Source of the DNA: a virus
Strand: one strand, 5' to 3'
IMG/VR virus record: IMGVR_UViG_3300020215_000125
Coordinates: 1 to 27,525 of that record
DNA length: 27,525 nt
Shown piece after piece: positions 16,507 through 25,100 of this stretch. Position 1 is the first letter of the stretch. Every line of letters begins with the position of its first letter. The translations under genes and the position numbers were made by a program. The notes beneath the pieces are model-generated. The model did not search any database, was not told where the DNA came from, and was given only the letters and a program-made list of their open reading frames with translations.

Positions 16507-16802
16507 CAGGCCGGGATGCGATCGGGAATCCGCAGGTTATGTGTGATGCGAAGATTCGAGGGGTCGATCGCCGGCCGCAGAAACGACAGAACGTTCAGGC
16601 GGGCGCGGTGGTTGTGTTCAATCAAATCGGGGGCAACGTCTTGGATGATTGCGATGAGTTCATCGATAGTGTCCGCGCAGGCGTTCAGACCGATGACATC
16701 GCTTTCGTGCACGTAGAACTGGCCAGATTCCTCATCGCGCGCGATGACGACCTCGTACATTGGATGCGCCCCCCTGAGCCACTCTCGTAGCATCTTCACC
16801 AT
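16506..16802 (-). CDS. hicB: HicB-like antitoxin (DUF1902-type)
   Basis: A 98-residue protein immediately upstream of, and coupled to, the HicA-like gene. YEVVIARDEESGQFYVHES followed by DVIGLNACADTIDELI is the partial RNase H-like HicB fold as seen in DUF1902 proteins, which bind and neutralise HicA. The tail after about residue 70 shows no obvious helix-turn-helix or ribbon-helix-helix, so autorepression is not certain. The start at 16802 has GAGGG upstream; an internal ATG at 16760 (84 residues, beginning MYEVVIARD) fits the family alignment better and follows a G-rich stretch. Toxin-antitoxin gene order (antitoxin first) is common for HicB/HicA pairs in this orientation. Confidence 0.8.
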   Translation of the reverse strand: MVKMLREWLRGAHPMYEVVIARDEESGQFYVHESDVIGLNACADTIDELIAIIQDVAPDLIEHNHRARLNVLSFLRPAIDPSNLRITHNLRIPDRIPA

Positions 16803-16948
16803 AATGCCCTCAATTTGCTACCGAGAAATAAAAAAAACAATCGGGGCTTATCTGGAGGCAGCTATACGGCAACTGCATGGCTGCTAAGTTAACCAACTGT
16901 AACAACACGAGAATTTGACCTACCCTTGACGGGCGAGCGGAACCGGCC
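16803..16948. promoter_or_regulatory. Divergent intergenic region of the accessory island
   Basis: This 146-base stretch lies between the divergent hicB-like and lipoprotein genes and is clearly more A/T-rich than the rest, with an A8 run at about 16830-16837. It is the natural place for promoters in both directions. I could not place convincing -35/-10 pairs. GTTAAC with flanking GTTA-N8-TAAC arms at 16888-16903 could be an operator, but the inner bases are not symmetric. Confidence 0.4.
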
Positions 16949-17602
16949 ATGCTTCCGGGCATGAAACGCCTGTCGCTCCTTATATGTTGCGCGCTTCTGG
17001 CCGGGTGCACGTCACTGGCCGACCCCGAGTCCATGCGGGCCCCGCAGACTGCGGAGGAGAGGGCGGAGTGGGAGAGACTGTACCCGGGTGTGGAGCGGAC
17101 CCGCCAAGCCCTGATGTTCGGCAACCGTGAGGTTTGCGACTGGTCAGCGCCGCGGTGCGTGCTCAACGTATCGTTATCAATCGCTGGAGGCGTGGGTTCT
17201 TTTGCGCGAGACCGGTATGTCTGGGTGCCAACCGGCATGGCCGAGTTCCTGGAAAGTGATGCGGAGTTTGCCTTGGTTATGGCCCATGAGTGGAGCCACA
17301 ACATTCTCGGCCACGCCGGCGGTGACTTCTCGGAGCTGAAAGAGTCCCAAGCCGACTGCCTCGGCACCCTCCTTGCCGAGCGCGCTGGCTACGACGCTAT
17401 CGCTGCTTCCGACCTCCACCGCCGCCTGGCTGCGAGCGAGCTCAGGACTCAGATCGGCTGGGCGTTCTTCGGGGTATACCAACCCGGCGCCAAGTTTGAC
17501 TGGGGCCGCCGGCGGGAACTGATCGCCCAAGCCGCGACCCAGGGGCGCCAAGCCCCGCTGACCAAAGCGCGTATGCAGCAAATCTGCGGCGTGACGTTCT
17601 GA
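16949..17602 (+). CDS. M48-like metalloprotease lipoprotein
   Basis: A 217-residue protein predicted to be exported, lipidated and held at the envelope. After a basic start (MKR at 5-7) comes a hydrophobic stretch and the lipobox LAGC (17-20); the residue after the cysteine is Thr, which suits outer-membrane sorting. Residues 113-122 read HEWSHNILGH, a zinc HExxH site with the extra histidine, and K131-E-S-Q-A-D136 gives the downstream Glu and Asp of M48 (gluzincin) peptidases. Alternative start: ATG 16961, which makes a more classical signal peptide. Flanked by a hicBA pair and a strong terminator, it is likely an independently expressed cargo gene. It could alter host surface proteins, for example to exclude other phages; this is inference. 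Confidence 0.75.
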   Translation: MLPGMKRLSLLICCALLAGCTSLADPESMRAPQTAEERAEWERLYPGVERTRQALMFGNREVCDWSAPRCVLNVSLSIAGGVGSFARDRYVWVPTGMAEFLESDAEFALVMAHEWSHNILGHAGGDFSELKESQADCLGTLLAERAGYDAIAASDLHRRLAASELRTQIGWAFFGVYQPGAKFDWGRRRELIAQAATQGRQAPLTKARMQQICGVTF

Positions 17603-17671
17603 GCATTGCAGAGCCGCCGAACGGATCACTGAGCCGAGCTTAGGGCTCACATCCCCGGCGGACGAAAACGG

Positions 17672-17707
17672 CCCCCATCGTCACACAGACGGTGGGGGTT
17701 TTCTTTT
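17672..17707 (+). terminator. Strong Rho-independent terminator
   Basis: CCCCCATCGTC (17672-17682) pairs with GACGGTGGGGG (17688-17698) in an 11-bp stem with one G-T pair and an ACACA loop, followed by TTTTCTTTT (17699-17707). It ends the lipoprotein transcript and separates the island from the next virion genes. Confidence 0.9.
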
Positions 17708-17727
17708 GCACCACACGAGGACCATCC

Positions 17728-18261
17728 ATGCCCAACAAGGGACTGCTTCGCCAAACCGAGCCCGAGGAGATGGAGGGCATGGCCGCGGCCAATGAGAACA
17801 CAGGGCAGGAAGCCTCACCTGAAGAGCAAAAAGCCTACGAAACCTTCGTCGGCAACGCCCTGTCGCTCGTCTACGAGAACGAGAAGGTGCTCCCCGCCGT
17901 CATCCAGACCCTTCAATCCGGCGACCCCATCGAGTCCCTCGGCACGGCAGCGGCCAACATCATCACCCGCCTTCTGGACTCCGCCGAAGAGAAGGGAGTC
18001 CCCATCTCCGACGACATCCTCCTCCACGGTTCCCAGGAAATTGTTGAAGACCTGGCCGACCTTTCCGCCACCGCAAAGATCCACACCTACACCGAACAGG
18101 AACTTGGCGGAGCCTTCACCCGTGCCATGGATGAGGTGCGGAACACCCGGGAGAAGACGGGCAAGCTGAACCCCGACAGCATCAACGAAGACTGGCAGGC
18201 CATTCAACAAGCCGACCAGGATGGGACTCTCGCTTCCATGGTGGGAGGCGCCTATGGCTAA
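17728..18261 (+). CDS. Acidic helical virion-associated protein
   Basis: A 177-residue acidic protein that looks almost entirely helical (QKAYETFVGNALSLVYENE, DPIESLGTAAANIITRLLD, EELGGAFTRAMDEVR-like segments). No signal peptide, membrane span or enzyme motif is visible. I chose ATG 17728 because ACGAGGA is at proper distance; an in-frame ATG at 17692 would start inside the terminator. It overlaps the next gene by eight bases (ATGGCTAA). The location between other ejection-type genes suggests an internal virion protein or its chaperone. Confidence 0.65.
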   Translation: MPNKGLLRQTEPEEMEGMAAANENTGQEASPEEQKAYETFVGNALSLVYENEKVLPAVIQTLQSGDPIESLGTAAANIITRLLDSAEEKGVPISDDILLHGSQEIVEDLADLSATAKIHTYTEQELGGAFTRAMDEVRNTREKTGKLNPDSINEDWQAIQQADQDGTLASMVGGAYG

Positions 18262-19105
18262 AGGATTGTTGAGGGTCGCCGCGGCGATTGGAGGCGGAGT
18301 GCTTCAGGCCGCGGGGAACGCGCGTCTTGAGGAGATCAAATCCGCCCGTGCGGAGAAGCTGCAAAAGCTGGAACAGGAGTGGCGCTCCACCGAATCCCGC
18401 CTTGACCGTGAACACCGCGACCGGCTGGAGGGTGAGCGTCAGTTTGCCCAGCTTGGCTCCGACACCCTCCGCATCAAGTCTCAGGAAAAGAGCGACGACT
18501 TGCGCGAAACTGGCGCCGAGCGCCGGCACAAGGAGAGCTTGGGCAGCGCCGAACGTATTGCCGAAGCCAACCGCACCACCGATACCACCCGCACGAACAC
18601 CAGCCAAGCCGAGCTCATCGAGGAGCCCGATGGCTCGCTGACATGGTCTTACCCCGACGGCACTTCCAAGCCTGCAATGAAGGGCGACAAGCCCCTGAAG
18701 GGACGGCGCTCAGGCTTGACTCCGTCCGTCACCGCCCCCTCTGGCTTCAGTGCACAGGCCATGAACGCGATCAAGGTTGCCGAGACTCAAGAGGGACTGG
18801 ACGAATACGCTGACCCAGAGGAGCGCTCTGCTGCCGTGGCCCGGGTGGCGACGCGCCTCCGCAACGCCGGGCTGAAGACCGACGCCGACCGCTATGAGGC
18901 GTTGGGCGGCAAACTTGAAGAGCCCACCGACAATGGCGCTGCGCCTCCGCCGCCGGACCCCACCACCGCCACCGCCGGCGAGCCGAAGCCCGCCCCCCAG
19001 CAAACACCGAAACCGCCCGAATACCCGGACGCCCGCTGGTCTGACGACCCCCGCGCAACGGGCTGGGTGGTGTTCCGCGATGGCAAGTGGCAGCTGGTCG
19101 AGTAA
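18254..19105 (+). CDS. Internal virion protein with coiled coil
   Basis: A 283-residue protein. Residues 1-20 are a Gly/Ala-rich amphipathic start (AKGLLRVAAAIGGGVLQAAG), residues about 20-105 form a strongly charged Glu/Arg coiled coil, and residues 215-260 are Pro/Ala-rich. The C terminus holds a small motif, WSDDPRATGWVVFRDGKW. The start at 18254 has GGAGGCG upstream and lies inside the previous gene's end; an in-frame ATG at 18221 has no ribosome binding site. It ends directly before the giant gene's ATG, so the two are likely co-translated. Probably an ejected internal protein; the function is otherwise unknown. Confidence 0.65.
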   Translation: MAKGLLRVAAAIGGGVLQAAGNARLEEIKSARAEKLQKLEQEWRSTESRLDREHRDRLEGERQFAQLGSDTLRIKSQEKSDDLRETGAERRHKESLGSAERIAEANRTTDTTRTNTSQAELIEEPDGSLTWSYPDGTSKPAMKGDKPLKGRRSGLTPSVTAPSGFSAQAMNAIKVAETQEGLDEYADPEERSAAVARVATRLRNAGLKTDADRYEALGGKLEEPTDNGAAPPPPDPTTATAGEPKPAPQQTPKPPEYPDARWSDDPRATGWVVFRDGKWQLVE

Positions 19106-22100
19106 ATGCCCCTCCGTCCCCTGTCCTTCGACCCGTTCGAATCAAGCGAACAGGGAACGGCGAAGCTGCGCCCGCTGGACTTCGATCCGTTTGAAGCGAA
19201 GGCGGCACCGACACTCCGGCCACTCGACTTCGACCCCTTCGCGCGCAAGGGCCTGGACCAGATGCCGGGGGCGGGCGCCTATGGCGGTTCATCCATCAGC
19301 CCACCCAGCGCGCCCTCACAGCCTTCCGAACTCGACAGAAAGGTAGCCGCTTACCAACAGCAGCCGCTGCTGACGCGCGCCCTCAACACGCTCACCCGCG
19401 GCTTCTACGACGCCGTCGGGTTGGTCGGCGGGATGCAGGCCCTGGACGCCAAGTTCCAGAGCGATAAACGCGCCGCCTGGGAGCGGGATGTTCCGGCCAA
19501 CGTCCGGAGTGCGATCGAGGATCCGGAACTTCGCAAGCGCCAAGAAGAGAGCCGCTCTCGCAATTTCCAGGAAGGCATCTCCCGCTACATCGAGAACCGC
19601 GCCAAGGCGGAAGCGATGCCCCGCAACCCCGCCCTTGAAGAGGCGATGAAAGGTTCCTTCTGGGAAGGCCTGAAAGCCGACCCCATGGGCGTGGTGTTCG
19701 GGCTCACTGGCGAATCCCTCCCCACCATGGCGCCCGCCCTTATCGTTGGCGGGCCAACCGGCCCCATCGGCGCCGCGACTCTCGCGGGCATGAACAGCTA
19801 CGTGGCCGAATACGTCCCGGAGATTATGGACTCCTTCCGCCAAGCTGGGGTGGACATCACCAATCCCCAAGCGGTGGCGAACGCCATCAACAATCCCGAA
19901 ATGTTCGCGAAAGCGAAAGAGAGCGCCTACCGCAAAGCCGTCCCTGTCGCCCTCTTCGATGCCCTGTCCTTCGGCATCGCCAGCAAATTCCTCGGCCCCG
20001 CCAGGTTGCAGGGCACGGTTGGCGGTGAAGCGCTGAACGTCGGCGCCCAGGTAGGAGCCGGCGGCGCTACCGGTGGCGCGGGTGAAATCGTCGGTCAGCT
20101 TGCTCAGCAAGGCAAGGTTACCGACTGGAACTCCGTCTTCGCCGAAGTGGCGGGTGAGGCGGGTGCAGCTCCGGTGGAAGTCGCTTCTGCCGTTGCCGGA
20201 CGCCGCGGTCCGCCGGAACTCGACCTGCCGCCGGATGATCCCAATGCTGGCTTCCGCGCCGCGGCCAGCGCCCTCGAGCCGCGCCGCGCCCAAATCGTCG
20301 TCACCCCCGAGATCCGCGCCCAGACCACCGCGGACGACATCAACTCCCCCATCCCCACCGAACTGATCGAAGGCGGGCGCCAGGTTCTGGCCGACGCCAT
20401 GGGTGGCCGCCGCTCTCCCGTGCCTTCCACCGACCGCCCACAAGAAAGCGCGCCGGACGTCGGGGGACCGACGGCGCCGCCACCGGCGCTTGAGGCTTTG
20501 CCCCGCGCCGGTGGTCTCCCGACACTCCCGGGGAATGCGCAACCCCTTGCCGATTCCCCGCAAGCACCCCCGGCCGTGCCGGGGGTTTCCGCTCCGCCTC
20601 TCGAGGTGCCCGATGAGCAACGTCTTGGAGATGGATCGACACCGCCCGTCCGAACAGGAGCGGTTGCGCCGCCACAACCGGTTGTTAGAGCGCCAGTACC
20701 TCAAGGCCCGCAACCAATCCCCGCCCCTGGCCCAACTGTTGCCCTTCCCGAAAGCGTGGGAAGAGATCAGCTCGTCACACGACAGGACGGAACTCCCTGG
20801 GCTTCTGAAACCGACGCCCGCACGGCAAGAACCTCCCGACCGGACCTGAGAGGCAAGGCGTTTGAGCCGGTTCAGGTGGATGGTGGATGGGCGCTGCGTC
20901 CCGTGCCGCCGGCCGCCGCCACGCAGCCGGAAGCTCCAAGTATCACGCCTCAAGCTCCAAGTATCAGGCAGGAAGCTCCAAGTAGCCCCCCGATCGCTGT
21001 TGCGCCGCCGCGCGCCCCGCGTCTCCCACCCCAAGCCGAAGGTGGAGCGGACGCCATCACCTTCCTCGCCTCTCGAGGTGGAATCCGGAACGACGAAGGC
21101 CACGACCTCCTCCAGGGCCGGAATCTGCAACGCAACGTCCCGACCTACGGCAAACTGATCCGCCAGAACGGCCTGTCGATCGACGCCGCGGGAGAAGCCC
21201 TGTGGGATGCCGGCTACTTTGGCCCACCGGAAACCACCCCCCGTCCAACCGAGAACCAGGTGCTGGAATTCATTGAGGCGGCCACCCGGACGAAGGCCTA
21301 CCTGCCCGAAATCCAGACCGCCAAAGTCCAGGAAGCCAATGTCCCCCGCCAGCGCGGGGCCAACCGCGACTATATGGAACGTCTTGCCGGGGAATACGGC
21401 ATCGACCCCACGGGCAAGACCGACCGCCAGTTGGAGAAGCTGCTTCAGGCCAAACAGGCCCTGGACGCCAAGGCAGAAAAGGTATCCCAGAACCTGGAGC
21501 GCGTTGCCCCCAAGCTTCAACAGGAGCATAATCTTGGCAATGACCCATTCGAACTCACCGACGACATCCCGGGGCGAAGCCAGGACCCAGCACCTGCTGA
21601 GCAAGGGCCAAGCAATCGCCAAGGATATCCGCCTGCCGATGAACGTCCGGCAGAGCGGCCAGAAACTGGCGGACGCAGCCCAGAACCTGTTGAACGTGGT
21701 CCAGGAACTCAAGGCGAAGTAACAGCCCCGGCCCAGTCCGGGGCTTCTGATTCCAGCGACCCGCCGTTCGCCCTCCGCGCCACCGAGCGCGCCGTCAAAT
21801 CTCCCTCGCTCACCGACGACGAAATCTCACGCGCCCGCGAAGACCTCCTCGCCGACCTCAAGCGCACGGACCCTTCCGGCCGTCTGGCCATGCGTCTGGT
21901 GAAGCAGATCAACAACGCCGTCACGGGACAGCAGGAGCCCAACGCCGACGGTCAATACTTCCGCCGCCTCATCGAGATCGCCCACCAGGCCATCAAGGAC
22001 AACCGGGGAAAGCACGTCCTCAATCACGAAGTCATCCACGCCCTGCGTGACCTGAACCTGTTCGATGAATTCGAGTGGAGAGCCCTGGTACGGGCAGCCC

Positions 22101-25100
22101 GCAGCGACAAAGCCCTGATGGACAGGATCAACCGCACCTACAAGGACCTCCCCCTTGGAAAGCGGATGGAAGAAGCCGTCGCCGAACTGTTTGCACAATG
22201 GAGCAACGGAAAGCTTGAAGCCAAAGGCTTCCTCCGCACCGCGATGGAGAAGATCAAGCTGGTGTGGGAGGCGCTGTCCAACCTCGCGCGGGGCAACCGA
22301 CTCACCACCGCCCGCGGCGTCATGCGCAAGGTGGAGAGCGGGGAGGTGGGAGCGAGGGAACCCCGCGAGACCCGCGATGCCGAACCCCGCTTCAGCCGTA
22401 GCGAGAAGCCCTTCTATTCCGCCCTTACGCGCGCCGCAGAGAAAGCCAAGGACTCCAAAGCCACCCCCGGCCAGTGGATCGGCATCCTCAAGAACTCACC
22501 CGGTGTTAAGCAGGAAGAACTTGATTGGAGCGGAATCGCGGACTGGCTGAACACCCACGCCAAACCGGTGACCAAAGAAGACCTTCTCGCCTTCCTCCGT
22601 GCCAACGAAGTGCAGGTGCAGGAGGTGGTGAAGGGCAACACCGCGAGGGACCGGAACGAAATCAAGAAGCAGATGCGCGAGATCGTGAAGCGCAATGACA
22701 ATCTTGGTTTCGACACAGCCGGCGAAGCCATCCAGGCCCTAATTGCCGAGCCTTCCAGGACCGCGGACTCCTGGGAGTTTGACGGCGACGACGGGCAGAA
22801 GATGAACGCGTTGCTCGCGGACTATCACGCCGAGCTTGATAGCACGACTAAATTCGCCTCCTACACCCTCCCCGGCGGAGAGAACTACCGCGAACTGCTG
22901 CTGACGCTGGACCGCCCAAATCCCATCCGTAGAAAGCCCGCCTATACCCGCTACGACAAGGAAAAGCAGGGCTGGATTGCTGTGGACGAGGAGGGGGCGG
23001 ATATGACGCCCGGCGCGTGGCTCACGCAGGGCGAGGCGGTTCAGGCCGCAGAATCCGCCTTCGTGCAAGGCAACGAGCGGCCTGAGTTTAGGTCAGGCCA
23101 CTACGACGAGCCCAACATCCTCGCCCACGTCCGCTTTAATGAACGGGCGGACGCCGACGGAAAGCGGGTGCTGTTCATCGAGGAAATCCAGTCCGACTGG
23201 CACCAGAAGGGGCGGAAGCAGGGGTATGCGAGCAAACGCACCATCGAGCAAATCGACGCTGACATTGACGCGGTATACGCAGAAGCCGAGCGGCGCGAAC
23301 CCGGCATGGACCGCGAATCAGCGGGTGGATGGCAGGCGGTGTGGGACACGCACCCCGACCTGAAAGTCCGCCACGATGCTCTCTTCCTTGAGCGCGGTCG
23401 CACCCAGGCAGGCGGTATCCCCGACGCCCCCTTCAAAACCACCTGGCCCGAACTCGCCTTCAAGCGCGCCCTGAGATGGGCGGCGGAGAATGGGTTCGAC
23501 AGCGTGGCGTGGACGACCGGTGAACAGCAGGCGGCGCGGTATGACCTGAGCAAGCACATCAAGAAAATCAAGTACACACGTCCGTCTCCGGTCTCGGACG
23601 GCGGCTCCCTCGTTGCCATCGGTCATGATGGCCGTGCTGTCATAAACAAATTCGTTACGGTTAAGGAATTGCCTGACGTGATTGGCAAAGAAGCAAGCGA
23701 TAGGCTTCTTGGCGCCAAGACCGTCATTGAGGGCGAAGGCCGCAATGCGGCCCATGTCCACCGCCTCTCCGGCCTCGACCTCAAAGTCGGCGGCGAGGGC
23801 ATGAAGGGCTTCTACGACCAGATTCTCCCCGCCTTCGCCAACAAGTACGGCAAGAAGTGGGGGGCGAGGGTCTCCCAATCTCAAATCATGATCGCTGGCG
23901 GCAAGCCCACAGACTATGCCGACTTCGATGCCTACATGGCAGCCAAGAAAGACCCGGCGCCCGTCCACTCCCTCCCCATCACCCCCGACATGCGCGCCAG
24001 CGTGATGGAGGGGCAGCCGATGTTCAGCCGGCGCGTGCCCGAAGTGAAGGAGAAGGACACCCCGCCCCGCCGCTCCGACGGCACCTTCGCTTCTCCCACC
24101 GACCCGGACTTCAAAGCCCCCAAGGGAACCCCTGCCCAGCAGCGTGCCGTTAACAAAGCCATCAGCGCCGACAAACCCGGCGGCCTGTGGGCCCGCGCCC
24201 GCGAGACCTACGACACCATCCGCAACACCATCAAAGACGAGATCATTTGGGCTACTGCAGATGAGTTCTACGGCCAACGTAAGCTGGGCAAGCACATCAT
24301 GCCCAAGAGCGCGGATACGGACCTTGCGGCGTGGATGGCTGCCGGCATGGCCCGTCACTCCGCTGGACAAATCGAAGCCTTCCTGCGTCATGGGGCTCCG
24401 AAGTGGAACGGCGATGACGCCGTTCTCGAGCAGGACAAGGAAACGTCACCCGGCTTCTACGAGATCGTCGCGCCCCTCTACGAAAAAGGCCTGGACCGTT
24501 TGTTCGAAGGCTACGCCTACGCCCGCCGTGTGAAGACCCAGAACCTCATCGAGGACGGACGGGAGCACAATATCACTGCGGAAGAACGCGACTCCCTCGT
24601 CGCCCTCGAAAACGAGTTCCCCGAGTTCAAGCGCATCTTCAACCAAATCCAGACCTTCAAGAAAGCTGTGTTGGATGCAGCCCAGGACATGGGCCTGATC
24701 GACAAGGAGCAGCGGAAGGTTTGGGAGCAGGCGGACCACGTTCCGTTCTACCGAGTAGCTGAAGAGGAAGACTCCAGCGCCGGACCGTTCAAGAAGCGGG
24801 GACTCGCCGGTCAATCTCCCCAGATCGGCCGCCTCACCGGCGGTGAGGAGCGCTTCGTCGTCTTCAATTCCGAAGGTGAGGTTGTTTCCCGGCACGAGAC
24901 CAAGAGCGCAGCGAATCTCGCAGCGAAGAAACTGGGTAAGGGCCACACCGTCGAATCCGCCGGCCAGCCCATCGTTGGCATCATCGAGAACCTCGTTAAG
25001 AACTTCTCCCACCTGATCGACGCCAGCATGAAAAACTACGCCGCTGTGCTGGCGGTTGACGACGCCCTCCAAGCCGGGATCGCCGAAAAGGTGGGCATGG

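Noticed and set aside
16888-16903. GTTA-N8-TAAC as a HicB operator
   Set aside because: Only the outer four bases are symmetric and no second copy is seen, so it is not listed as a separate site.
20862-21158. 98-codon +1-frame ORF between the two nested genes
   Set aside because: Ser/Arg/Pro-rich; its apparent KLQV repeats come from the 21-bp DNA repeat, and the giant frame carries sensible domain sequence here.
19316-21712. 798-codon open frame on the minus strand
   Set aside because: Same shadow effect under the giant gene, with Gly/Arg-rich composition and no ribosome binding site or neighbouring minus-strand genes.
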